Assembly (NCBI GenBank): GCA_950295325.1
Contig: OX485806.1
Coordinates: 10,664,001-10,728,000 of the forward strand
Direction: 5' to 3'
DNA length: 64,000 nt
Origin: Polytrichum commune
Lineage: Eukaryota; Streptophyta; Polytrichopsida; Polytrichales; Polytrichaceae
Each line of letters opens with the position of its first letter. Position 1 is the first letter of the stretch. The notes beneath the pieces were generated by a model. The model did not search any database. It was not told where the DNA came from and was given only the letters and a program-made list of their open reading frames with translations. Positions 1-10,560 of the stretch are shown in pieces. A program made the position numbers and the translations under genes.

Positions 1-385
1 AAAGAGAATGATGTGACACAGTGATCTTGTGTCATAACTGTAGTGGCATAACCAGGATCTTGAATCTTGAGTAACTGACAAACCTAGATACAAAACCACC
101 CTAAAAAAATTGTAGCATTTTGAGATGATAGCTCTTGTGGATAACTCGCACCCTAAATAATATTTTCACTTAGGATGACAACATAGATAGGTAATCATGG
201 CAAGAGATGATGCAAGATATAACAGGCAAGGTGCATAAGGATAAAATTTATCTAACATCTGTCAAAGATGATTGAAAACGCATTTCTCACCTTGTTCAAA
301 TATGTGCACAAATAGAGAAGCTATCAAAATTGATTTTGAGTATAAAAATTAGCGCCAAGGCTAGTTACATCATGTAAAGTTACAC
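1..385. other. 3' flank of the cpRNP gene
   Basis: No coding exon is seen. This AT-rich stretch lies downstream of the cpRNP stop and probably includes its 3' UTR. No clear polyadenylation signal can be assigned by eye. Confidence 0.4.
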
Positions 386-3300
386 TCAGAAACTCCTTGG
401 GGTTGGGGGCTTGTCTCCTGCCAAGTTAACTCTTAGCTGCCTTCCGTCATAATCCTGTGCAACACACCCAAATATGAGAACAAACCTTGGCATTCCTCCG
501 GTCATAATAAATATCAAACACTCCTAAATAATCATCTTCTAGTGATCTCAGGGCAGCAAGCAACACAAATAAGAAAGTAAGAACACAGGGCACTTACAGC
601 TCCATCAAGCTTTTCAATGGCTTCATTCACTTCTGAGGCTTTCTCGAAGGTTACAAAACCAAATCCTCGTGACCTCCCTGATTCTCTATCGTGCACAACC
701 TTGGCATCCAAAACATTGCCGTAGTCTGAAAACAGTTGCCCAAGGCTTGAATCATCTACACTCCAGGCTAGGTTTCCAACAAATAGTTTGTTAGGGTTGT
801 TGTAGCTGCCACCCCTGCTAGCACCACCGTAGCCTCCCTCAGTCCTGGGAGGTCTTTCACTCCTAAAGTTGTTTGTCCGGGGTTCCCTGTTAGATTGTGG
901 GAAGTTTACCTTCAAAGCCCTTCCTTCCATTTCCTGAAACAATAAATTCCAAATGCTTAAGAAGATAGAAAAACTGCAAATCATTATTCCTTTTGTTTCA
1001 CCACCCTAAATCACTACAAAATATAGTTCCTCACTATTACAAATACTTAGGTGTATTTGAAGCCATTAACATCACACAACCAGAAGTTCTTTAAAGTAAA
1101 AATACAGCGAGCACCTTTACAGGTAGGGACAATTGACTGAGATAAGTGAAAGTAGTGGCCATAACATCTGCATTGGAACTGACATGATGGAAACTGGATA
1201 AAGCTAGAACAGCAACCTTTTACTATCCATCTTTGATATAAGACAGATTTTGCATCAGTATTAACATTCAGATTTTTGAAAGGCCAGGAAACAACTTACA
1301 AATCCGTCCAACTTAGCAATTGCCTCTTGTGCGTCCTTATTGGAGGACATGGTGGCGAAAGCGTATCCCCTACTTCTTCCGGTGTCTCTGTCATAGATAA
1401 CCTGTTGGGTACATGCCACATTGTAACAATTACTTCCCACAACGCACAGAAAAGCACAGATGGGATTACAAGATTTGCAGACATGGGAATAACACGTAAT
1501 TTACTGAAATCGCTCTCAGACACAGAGTGCAACCTATGGCCAGGACTGTAATGGCAATGCCCTCACTTCTCCTAAAATACTAGGGGTTGGACATATTTCC
1601 CACCTAGGGGCAAACCATGTTATAGGTAGAATAATAATAATAGTTCTACCAAGAACGAATGCTGATATCAGCTACGTTGCTAAAGAATAACTTGAGGAAC
1701 ATGTAGGATATCCAAAGCTACGCAAAAACTTGGTCACTCTCCAAAACCAGTGGACCTCAGAAACGGGTCAAAGTATGGATATAGATTTGTTACATTGCCT
1801 CTGCTTGGAAAAGACGGCGCATGTAAGTAGAAAGGAGGTACTTTCAACATCTCCTCTCGTCAGGAAAATTTGTCTTCCATGAGGCAGCACAAAGGACATT
1901 GTCTAGCCTAACAACAAAAATTGGCATGTGACCAGTAGGACTTATACAATCTCGCAAAGAACACATGTCAGTTTAAAACAGCGAGAGAACAAGGTCGGAT
2001 TACGGACGGCACTAGGCACTAGAATTTGGCTACTCAAGTTTCAACATGTCATCTCGCCAGGAGAATTCAACTTCTATAAGGCAGCACAAAGGACATTGTC
2101 TCGCCTACCAATGATTATTGACTTGTGACAGTAGAACGACATCTACTCATGCAGCATGTCGGAGTTAATATCCGCAAGAAACAGAACACCGACATGCGGG
2201 TAGGTCAAAGCCAGCAGCACCTCGACAAGCTCAACCTTGCCAAAGTCTTTGAGGTAGGTAATAGAAATAAGGTACTAGAGCATCGACGTTATTCTCGTCA
2301 GAATGATTTTAACTTCTATGAGATGCACAAAAACATTGTCTCACCTAACACTGAAAATCGATACATAACCGGTAGAAAACATTGAACATAGCAAAAGAAA
2401 AGCACATAAGCCAGAATTGATATCGGCAGAACTATGAAGGCAAGCAGCACCTCGACAAGCTCAATCTCTCCGACGTCTTCAAGATAAGACTAGAAAGGGA
2501 GTACTAGAGCTTCAATTTAACTTCTACAGGGCGACAGTAAGCACATTGTCTCGCCTAGCAATGAAAATTGACATATGACCAACAGAACTTGTCGAATATC
2601 GCTAAGAAGAACACAGATGCCGGACTTAATGTCAGCAAGAAACAAAATAGATACATGCAACTATGAAGGCGGGCAGCACTTCAACAAGCTCGACCTCGCC
2701 GACGTCTTCGAGGGAGGTAATACAAAGGAGGTACTAAAACTTCCACGTGTCATCTTGACAGATGAGTTTAACTTCTATGAGGCGGCACAAACTTAAACAA
2801 TGTCTCGCCTAACCATATGAAACTGACATATGACCATTAGAACTTGTCGAAGTGCACAGATGCCAGAGTAAATACCAGCCAGAAGCACAACAACAACGAG
2901 CAGCACGTCGCCGCCGTCTTCGAGTTAGATACTAGATAGAAAGTACCATTGCTTTGACGTGTCTTCTTGACGGAAAAAATTAACTTCTATGAGGTGGAAC
3001 AGAGGAAACCGCTAACAATCAAAATTGACATATGACACGTAGAAAACATCCAATATCGCAAAGATGAACACAAATGCCAGGCTTCAATAATATCAGGAAA
3101 CAAGAACAAAGGGCAACGCAGCTTGTGAAGCTGTTTCATCAAGTGTGCAATTGTGACAAGACTTGAATAAGAAGCCCCGGCTAACTCCGTACCAGCAGCC
3201 GCGGTAAGACGGGGGCCTAGACATGGCACTTTGAAGGCAAGCAGCACCTTGTCAACCTCGCCGACGCCTTCGAGGTACGCACTAAAGCTTCAATGTATCT

Positions 3301-3887
3301 TCCCGACAGGAAAATTTAACCCCTACAAGGCGGCAGAGAGGACATTGTCTCCCCTAACACCGAAATTTGGCGTCTGACCAGTAGAACTTCTCGAATATCG
3401 CAATAGAAGAGCACATGCAGACACCTGAGTTGATATCAATAAGATATACGACAACGACATGCAACTATAGGAAAGCGAGGGGCGGTACCTCGACAAGCTC
3501 AACCTCGCCGACATCTTGCAGCACTTCCGCGAGGATTTGGCTGTTGCAGCTCCACGGCAAGTTTCCAATGTAAAGCTTGGAGCCTTCCTCAGGAGAAGGG
3601 GAGCGAGGGGCGCTCTCCTCCGCGGGGGCCTCCACGGTCTCCTCAGCCGCGGGTGCCGATTCGTAATCCAAGTCTGCAGCCCTGGCGATGATAGAAGCGT
3701 TCAAATTCAAACCCGACCTCCTGGCGAGAGACAGGCTCAGAAAGCTACAAGACACGGCCGCTGAGGTCACAGAGGGTGCTGCCATGCTCAAATGGGCACC
3801 ATTCTTGGTCGCGTTTGTCTCGGACCGCATTGCTACGGCGGACAACCGCGTGCCGGCCACAGCCATGGTCATCCTTGCGGCCGCCAT
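386..3887 (-). CDS. Chloroplast ribonucleoprotein with two RRM domains (cpRNP, CP29/CP31-like)
   Basis: Exons, complement: 3489-3887, 1300-1401, 598-933, 386-454. All join in phase 0 with GT..AG introns and give 301 aa, the usual cpRNP size. Residues 1-70 are rich in Ala, Ser, Met and Arg with few acids, like a plastid transit peptide. Residues 72-102 form the acidic linker typical of cpRNPs. RRM1 has RNP2 KLYIGNL (104-110) in exon 1 and RNP1 RGYAFATM (144-151) in exon 2. RRM2 lies in exon 3, with RNP2 KLFVGNL (216-222) and RNP1 RGFGFVTF (256-263). The short last exon supplies the final beta strand (GRQLRVNLA) and a TGA stop at 386. Known family members bind plastid mRNAs in the stroma and help their stability, processing and editing. 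Start 3887 is the first ATG of the open frame. Intron 1 (2.1 kb) is filled by tandem repeats. Which cpRNP paralogue this is cannot be told. Confidence 0.93.
1830..3488 (-). repeat. Degenerate ~230 bp tandem repeats in cpRNP intron 1, each with a copy of the exon-1 end and 5' splice site
   Basis: The exon-1 end (plus-strand motif CTCGACAAGCTCAACCTCGC at 3489) recurs in diverged form at about 2221, 2451, 2680, 2907 and 3248. Spacings are 230, 229, 227, 341 and 241 bp. In most copies the base pair next to the motif still reads GT on the coding strand (GTCGAG then GTGCTGC), so each copy is a potential donor site. A second landmark of each unit (AACTTCTATGAGGCGGCACA and the following ACATTGTCTCGCCTA) recurs near 1870, 2070, 2310, 2530, 2775, 2985 and 3330. 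The one long spacing contains the rRNA-like insertion described separately. The repeats are clearly diverged, so the expansion is not very recent. Confidence 0.85.
3155..3217 (+). pseudogene. Small-subunit rRNA fragment (530-loop region), probably mitochondrial
   Basis: The plus strand carries GCCCCGGCTAACTCCGT, then CCAGCAGCCGCGGTAAGAC and a G-run. This is the universally conserved 530-loop segment of bacterial and organellar 16S-type rRNA. The version GGTAAGACGGGGG resembles plant mitochondrial rrn18 more than typical bacterial or plastid copies. It lies in a stretch about 110 bp longer than the neighbouring repeat units (approximately 3118-3232), so it looks inserted into the intron repeat array. 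Only about 60 bp are recognisable, so it is not a functional rRNA gene. Organelle of origin is inferred, not proven. Confidence 0.8.
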
Positions 3888-4260
3888 AGCTCCAGAAAAT
3901 TTGACGAAACCTGCTTGTTACGCCGATTAAGCTTTCGGAGTCTTGCGGCAAAACAAACCCCAAACCCCTTGCACAAAGAGAGGGCCGTAGAGGAAGAGAG
4001 GAGAGAGAGAAGGCCTCTGGTCTAGCGAGGGGATGGTTATCCAGGGGACTCGCGCACTGGGCCGTCCGATCTCCAGATCCGACGGCCGCGATTGCCTCCC
4101 AGTGGCATTCTCAAGGCCAAGGTGTCGAGGTTGTGGATAATCCAGTTAGCACCTGCGCTGCGCCGTCCGATCTCCGAGACTGGGCGGGTGAGATTGGCGC
4201 AATCTCTTAGCGCTTGGGGAGCACCCGGAGGCCCCGGTCCCCTCGTAGGCCTTTTTGCAC
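3888..4260 (-). promoter_or_regulatory. GC-rich promoter region of the cpRNP gene with a CCGTCCGATCT palindrome
   Basis: The DNA just upstream of the cpRNP ATG is much richer in G and C than its surroundings. It contains a near-perfect palindrome at 4060-4087 (arms GGCCGTCCGATCT and AGATCCGACGGCC, 2 nt loop, one mismatch). A second half-site, GCCGTCCGATCTCC, lies at about 4162. Position suggests the promoter, but no TATA box or start site could be assigned. Confidence 0.4.
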
Positions 4261-4489
4261 TGGTTTTATTTTCAAATATTTAAAGTCAGAATTCCAATGG
4301 CAATTATTTGAGCCTATGAAGTAAGCTTAGTGGATAGGTTTTAATAAAAGGTTGAAGGTTTGGTGGTTGAAGTAACTTTACATAAATTAGTGTGGTGGCA
4401 TGTTTTAGGTCTGAATACTGCTCAAATATGTGTGGCTTTATTTGGTCGCTCTTAGGCTCAATTGGACACCTATATTTGAGGGATGATGT

Positions 4490-4680
4490 TCACTATCTAT
4501 CCCAATTAGTGTGTGTTACTATTCAGAGTTACGCAAATGCTATAATTAATTATATTCTATAATGTTCAAACAACCTATTGAACTTTTGTTAGTAAAAATT
4601 AAAGTCCGGAATAAAACGTTATTGCACTGCATAGCTCCGAAAGGTGACACACACTAATTGGGGTAATCAATGTAGTGGAT
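4490..4680. repeat. Palindromic MITE-like repeat, family M1, copy 1
   Basis: The ends are inverted copies: CCCAATTAGTGTGTGTTAC on the left and CACACACTAATTGGGG on the right. The inner parts (GGAGTTACGCAAATGCTATAA versus the complement of TTGCACTGCATAGCTCC) also pair, so the whole 190 bp is a long imperfect palindrome. Copies 2 and 3 are at about 8722-8938 and 15467-15700. There is no coding capacity. Confidence 0.65.
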
Positions 4681-4789
4681 GGGTTTTGTTCAAAGGTTGG
4701 AGTTTTATTTTGGGTATTTGATGGTTGGGGTAACAAGAATTGGTGTGTTAGAAGGTCTAACTTAAGTTTTTTTTGATACAACTCGAATA

Positions 4790-5275
4790 GTATGTGGGTT
4801 TTGTGAGGTCACTCTTCCTAATTAGACACCTTACTTTATGTTGTATACCACAAGGTTGTAGTTTAAGAAATGGACACCCAAAAGACACATGCTACGATGA
4901 GGTTGGACCTTGTGCTCAAAGCATAGACATAACTTTAGGCTCAACGGCTAGAACACAATTTGGAAGGGCCTATGTGATAGCTTAACAAGAAACACATTTT
5001 GCACTACATACTTTTATAACTTTTGCACGCAAAAAACACATGTTATAATGAGATTGGACTTTGTGCTCAAAAATATAGACACCATATTGAGCTTAATAAT
5101 TAAAAGATGGAAGAATCTATGTGATTCTTTAAAGAGAAAAAGAATTTGCACCATGGACTCTTGTAACTTCTAAACCTTTACTTTGATTCTGAAACTTCAA
5201 AATGATAATCTTTGTGACACAAAATTATTAACCAAATGAGATGATTCTTGAGTTGATCCAACTCAGCAACCAACA
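4790..5275 (+). repeat. Dispersed repeat family A, copy 1
   Basis: Shares a recognisable order of motifs with other copies: TTAATTGGGCACC-like start, AAGGCTTGTAGTTTAAG, GAGATTGGACTTGTGCTCAAA, AATTGGAAGGGTCTATGTG, then a tail with CTTTGATTCTGAAACTTCAAA and AATCTTTGTGA. Other copies lie near 5660-5890, 7120-7240, 8390-8560, 15785-16150, 27577-27690 and 60010-60250. No protein is encoded. The class is unknown. Confidence 0.6.
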
Positions 5276-5381
5276 CACAATACATGCCATGCAAAAGCTC
5301 TACCTCATGCACAAAACTAGCAACCAATAAGATATAGTCCACCTACAATAAAGGCCATCACATGAAACCCAACTGAAGAAC

Positions 5382-5408
5382 TATATATATATATATATAT
5401 ATATATAT
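5382..5408. repeat. (AT)n microsatellite
   Basis: Uninterrupted alternating T and A over about 27 bp. Confidence 0.95.
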
Positions 5409-5659
5409 GAATGAAATGTATCCACCATCTTCTCAAAGTGTAGAATTGACACTTGCAACAATGTTGACTCTTACCATGCTTGGTATGGTCATGTCTAACT
5501 TAACCCCCTTGCATACCCCTCAATGTAATCCCTTGCCACATCATCCATCAAGCAAGAAGAAAATCCATGTGCCTTCTTTTTGCATATATTGCAATCTTTC
5601 ACATGTGGAGAATCTATTTGCCTTCCAAGCACATCCCAATAATAACTTTTTGTAGACAT

Positions 5660-5890
5660 AAGGTATGTGAGCTTTGTGTGATCACTTTTCTTGATCTGAC
5701 ACATGTTTATGTGGTATCTATATGGAAAGGCTTATAGTTTAAATTGGGCACAAAAAAGACATGTGTTACAATGAGATTGGACCATTTGATCATATAATTT
5801 TTTTTCCATTTCAACCTTTGTTTTAAAACTTAACATGTGTGATTCTACAATTGTTATCATATGAGATAGTTCTCAATCTCATCCCATGGT
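5660..5890 (+). repeat. Dispersed repeat family A, copy 2 (partial)
   Basis: Matches the family order: GGCTTATAGTTTAAATTGGGC, ACATGTGTTACAATGAGATTGGACC, then the tail TTAACATGTGTGATTCTAC and ATCATATGAGATAGTTCTC. Confidence 0.5.
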
Positions 5891-6221
5891 CCAAATTCTA
5901 TTGTGTAGTTGGAAATACACACAATAGGGTCATGAATTTTACCTTGATTCAACCACTCCCTTTTGCATCCATTGCAAATATTCACATGCCAAGGGGAAAA
6001 TAACATAAATTTCATGTTCTTGCATCGACGAAGAAGATTATCGTTCTCCTTATATTGATAACGAGTATCCATGATGCATGCTGAAGGTGAATTGCTTGCC
6101 TCCCTTTAAGAAGGTGGGCTTTGTGAGGTCATGGGACAGTGGGGGTGTCACATGTGCTTGTCCACAATCAAGCTTTCTTATAGTCTGGATTAAGAAATTT
6201 GAGATGTTTTATGACATTTTG

Positions 6222-6637
6222 GCACGGGGGGGGGGGTCACTCCATTGTCAAGTTGAACACCACGTGCGACCAAAAAAATCTTCTTTTGGTAAGTTGCACC
6301 ACCAAAATGGGTCAAAATTTTATCAAATTTTTTTCATGAGTAGATATACACAGTACCTATGACATAGTTAAAAGTGGTAACTAAATTTGATGATTTGTTT
6401 TTTTCATAAAACATACCGTTTCTAACTAGAATGACACAGAATTGAACTAAAACAAATACTAAAAAAAATAAAGATAACTAAATATTTCAAAAAAATATAC
6501 GAAAGATACTATCAATGGTTATGTATATGTAGAAAAAATATCATAAATTTTAAATTTATATATGGCATGTAATATAGGGGTAGCAAACTTTGTCCGCACA
6601 TGGTGTCAACTTGACAATGAAGTGACCTCCCCGTGCA
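6222..6637. repeat. Inverted repeat flanking about 310 bp
   Basis: The left arm, about 6223-6275 (CACGGGG run, TCACTCCATTGTCAAGTTGA, CACCACGTGCG), is the inverted complement of the right arm, about 6588-6636 (CGCACATGGTGTCAACTTGA, CAATGAAGTGACCTCCCCGTG). The arms are about 50 bp with mismatches. This is likely a non-autonomous TIR element. No clear target-site duplication was found. Confidence 0.6.
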
Positions 6638-7119
6638 TTTTGGTGTTTGGATTTCATTAGATTTTTGATGGTGGGTTTAAGAATGTTGAGATCTTTGAAT
6701 TTCACAAGGGAATTTTGATGTATGGCACCTTGTACTCGTACCATGATGATTATTGAAGTTTACTTTCCATCATTTTTTTTCTTCTTCTTCTTAAATGCAT
6801 CTATCAATGAGTCATATTTTCTACATTTATTTTCAACATATGTCTATGGATGTTGGTGGTGGCAACGCGAATTTAATAAATAATATTTAGAGTGAGGGGA
6901 GTGGGGTGGTGGTGTTTGATGTTGATTTTGGGCACCCGTTTATGCATGCATTATGAGTATTATAGTATTTACATCACAAACTTAAGCCGTTCTCTCACAT
7001 TGGCATGCCCCACTACAAGAGATTTGAAGACACACATGTAAGTTGGATTGGTCCATGTGTGAATGGGGCTTTAACTTGATTCTTGGGACCGTTATTGAAA
7101 CTTGATATATCAGCACCAC

Positions 7120-7240
7120 TTATATGCAAGGCTCATAGTTAAGATACGGAATAGACACGTGTTAGAATAATAATGGATCGTGTGCTCTAAATATGTTAAA
7201 CATTTTTAGGTTTGATAGTTTACACAAGTGGGAGCGTCTA
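7120..7240 (+). repeat. Dispersed repeat family A, copy 3 (fragment)
   Basis: Contains GCAAGGCTCATAGTTAAGA, ACACGTGTTAGAATAATAATG and GTGTGCTCTAAATATG in the family order. Confidence 0.4.
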
Positions 7241-8389
7241 TGCAGTGGTTAAATGCTCAAGCCTCCATATTCCATTTTCGGGCATTTTCATCACCAATGC
7301 TAAAAAATTATGTTATGTAGAAAATTACACTCATATTATGGAAAATCCGACCGTACAAGTGCGAACTAGATTACTATATATTGTTGTTGTGAAATTTTGA
7401 AGTCTATCAGACCACATTTGCTAGGTTAGATTGATATTTGAAAATTGACTTCAAGAGGGGGGGGGGGTAGCCCTAATTTATTTGGAGCTTTCCATTTGAT
7501 GCCATCTTTGGTGAAGGTAAACATTTTCGGAAGTTGGAAATTTGGCCATAACATGTTATGTGCTTGTCAAAAGAGTTGTTCCCAACAATTTGACTTATTT
7601 GGATGAGATGTAGATGAGGTTTGTCGCCCTCAAAGTTGAAGGGCCAAATAAGGACATTTTTGTAGATGTAGCCTTTGACCATGATGGATAATCCCTTAGA
7701 CTCAAAATTAGCCAAATCCATGTGGTGGAGTCATGCACATCCATGCTCTTGAAGTGTGGAAAAACATTTGGCCAAGTTGGACATGCTATGACTAAGTTTA
7801 AGGCTCCAAAGTGAAGAATTATAGTAGGTGCCCTTTGGGTAGCTACAAAGGGAGTTAGCATGCCCAAAATTTCCCGGGATAATGTCAAGGCCACATGGGT
7901 CCAAGCCCTAACACCGACCTCCCCAACTCTAGGGCTATAGCCTCCCCCTTCAGCATGGTTCTACAACATGCCTGCCTAACATGAAGGTCTACCCAAGGAG
8001 ATTTGACTGATATTTACATATGAACATGTTGAGCTACCCCCCCCCCCCTCCCAAGCGATGGGTGCCACTTGGGTCCCAAGATGTGATCCATGCTCCCCTT
8101 TCTAGAGCAAACCATTTCAAGGCCTTTTTTGCGTTGTTTGGCTTTGGGCACCATCTTGGCAACTCATAGAAACACTGCCAAATCAAGTAGTGCCAATCTT
8201 TGCAAAAATCCCTCACAGTTGGAGTACTAGGTTTTTTAGATGAATTTTGGCCCACATGGTAGTAGGCACCACCCTTCACCAGTAGATACCTTCCATTCAC
8301 ATAGATTGCCACTTAGTGGGTTGCAAACCCCATATGAATATTAAGGGCAATCCATTTTCGTTGCTTGAGCACTTAAGGGTCAAGGAGAA

Positions 8390-8938
8390 GGAGAGCCTTT
8401 ACTTTGACCTCCTATAACTTTTGCATCTCAACTTTGATTATGAAACTTGAAATGGCAATCTTTGTGATTTGCAATTGCTAACTAGATGAGGTGATTCATG
8501 ATCCGATCCTATCCAACTACCAAGATTGTATGTAAAGTTGGAAATGCCCCCAACACACTTGCCTTCCATTTCTCAAGCATGTGAGTGTTGCAATGTCTAC
8601 TTTACATACTTGGCGTTCATTTTCCCTAGACAACTAGGTATCATACTTGTTGGTTCAAGTTCACGTGCAAATCCATCAGTGAAGGTGGGCTATGATTATT
8701 GAGGAAAAATGAAAATCTTTACTACACCAATTATCCCAATTGGTGTGTGTAACTATTCGGGGTTATGTAGTGCCATAATGTGTTACTTAAGAGTTCAATT
8801 TTTACTAACAAAAATTCAGTAGGTTGTTCGGACATTATAGAGCATAATTGACTTTTCTTGGTAAAACATAACATTCTCGATAAATAATTATAGCACTACA
8901 TAACTCCAAATAAAAGCACACATAAATTTAGATATCAA
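8390..8938. repeat. Family A tail (8390-8560) followed by M1 palindrome copy 2 (8722-8938)
   Basis: The family A tail motifs CCTCCTATAACTTTTGCAT and TTGATTATGAAACTTGAAAT are followed by a second copy of the M1 palindrome (left end TTATCCCAATTGGTGTGTG, right part GCACTACATAACTCCAAAT). The two families are adjacent again near 4.5-5.3 kb and 15.5-16.2 kb, so they may belong to one larger repeat. Confidence 0.55.
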
Positions 8939-9199
8939 TAGAGTATGAGCTTGGGTTGACCCAACTCTTTACACTCATGTATAACAACACATCACTCTAT
9001 TGTGGTCCTCTTACCTTTTCAAAATGCTGGGAAACGACACCACCACCACCACCTTCTTATTTTCCATTGTAAATAGATATTCAAATGAGCTCCAAACATC
9101 ATGAGGAAAATGTCTATGGTCTCGTGTTGGACTCGCTAATTCATTGCATATTAATTGCGTGTTTGATCCTAGGAGATGTGGATGCAGAGCTAGAATTGT

Positions 9200-9280
9200 C
9201 CATTTTAGGCCCACTCACCTTAGCTCTGACCCAGGTGTGAACGGGGGCTTTATTCAATACCGTCGCTTAAACCCTAGACC
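9200..9280 (+). promoter_or_regulatory. Site II-like and telo-box-like motifs upstream of the TACO1-like gene
   Basis: AGGCCCA at 9207-9213 and AAACCCTAG at 9269-9277 lie 220-290 bp upstream of the proposed ATG at 9495. These two motif types are known from promoters of plant growth-linked and translation-related genes. The link to this gene rests on position only. Confidence 0.4.
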
Positions 9281-9494
9281 CTCTGTCTCTCTTCCTTCTC
9301 TACCTCACGTGTTCCAACACCACATTGTCCGACATTCTGCACTTTTTAGCGACACATTTCCATCCATGGTCTAAGTTACAACTCTGTGTCCACTTCCTCA
9401 ATGCGGATATAATGATGAAGAATGTGCATTTTGGTTTTGTGCGATCACATCAAGTATAGCAGCTGGTTGTAGCTGTTGCAGAATTATTTTGACG

Positions 9495-10523
9495 ATGCAA
9501 CACACGGTGTCATCTATGGGAGCAAATGTGGCCCTCCGGGCCATGCTGTCTCTTCCTTTCCCTCGAGTCTTGTCGAAAGCCTGTCCCATTGCCACGTATG
9601 GATTCATCTTTCGACGGAAAATTGGAACGATCCGAATTGGTGATGGCTATCCTATGACAATTGCTCTAGGTAAGAGTGTGGAATTGCTTCCAAGAATGTC
9701 GTTGTTACAGATTTTTTTGCTCAAGGCAATTCCGGACTGGACTAGGCCATGGCAGGCCTAATTCCTCTATTCGAGCAGAGGTAGTGAGTTTTGAAAACTA
9801 ATTGCAATAGAATTTCAAAGTGGCGTGTTCGACATCTAATAATGTGAGGGAGGCATTAAATGGACTCTTTTAGCTCTGCGCCCACTTGTAGGATATGAAA
9901 CACGCAATTTAGTGCGAGATAATTAACAAATCCAAATCGTGCCCGTAACCATTTCCCTCATAATTTTCGGAGCTCATATGAATGTCTTATTCATTATCAG
10001 AGTGAAGTTTCTTGAGTTCATTAGAGGCCCCCAATTTTTGGTTGACTAACGAGCTTAGAATGGTTAACAAATTTTGATCACGCAGTCCGATCTCTTCATG
10101 GTGTTAATCTTAGATCCACACCATATTACACACCACTCAAATATAGGTGTCTGATTAAGAAAGTAACCAAGTAAGGCTCGCATAACTTATGTGTCATTCC
10201 TGAGGAGTTGTGGTGGTCATAATTAGGCAAATGTGGACTAGGGTTTTGCAAATGTAGTGAAACACACAAATGCCAGCTCATTATGGGTTCTACTTGATAA
10301 GGATCATGTTGGTGTATGCTCATCAGTCTTAATTCATACGAAAAATAGCAAGCCAACCTTGGCATCCTCGCATAATTAAATTCGCAAATGTATAGTCTTC
10401 TACACAAAGAAGTTCAAGGTTGTTTTCAATTTCCCCAAAAAGTATGTCTTCGTAATTCCAACATTAGTACATGATGGAAGGAAATTTGTGTGTTCAGAGC
10501 TTCCAGCAGCATGTATTAGTCCA

Positions 10524-10560
<37 letters not shown>

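Larger units (their letters stand above)
4261..9180. other. Intergenic repeat-rich stretch, no gene recognised
   Basis: AT-rich DNA between the divergent cpRNP and TACO1-like genes. It holds several copies of two dispersed repeat families, an AT microsatellite (5382-5408), G- and C-runs and an inverted repeat, each listed separately. Short open frames here (for example 8034-8312 minus) have no recognisable domain and no convincing exon structure. Confidence 0.6.

Noticed and set aside
1830-3488. CRISPR-like array
   Set aside because: The period of ~230 bp, the diverged units and the eukaryotic gene context do not fit; there are no short direct repeats with unique spacers.
8034-8312. Minus-strand frame ending in a glycine run as a real gene
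   Set aside because: The glycines come from a C-run repeat, there is no domain or supporting splice site, and it lies among dispersed repeats.
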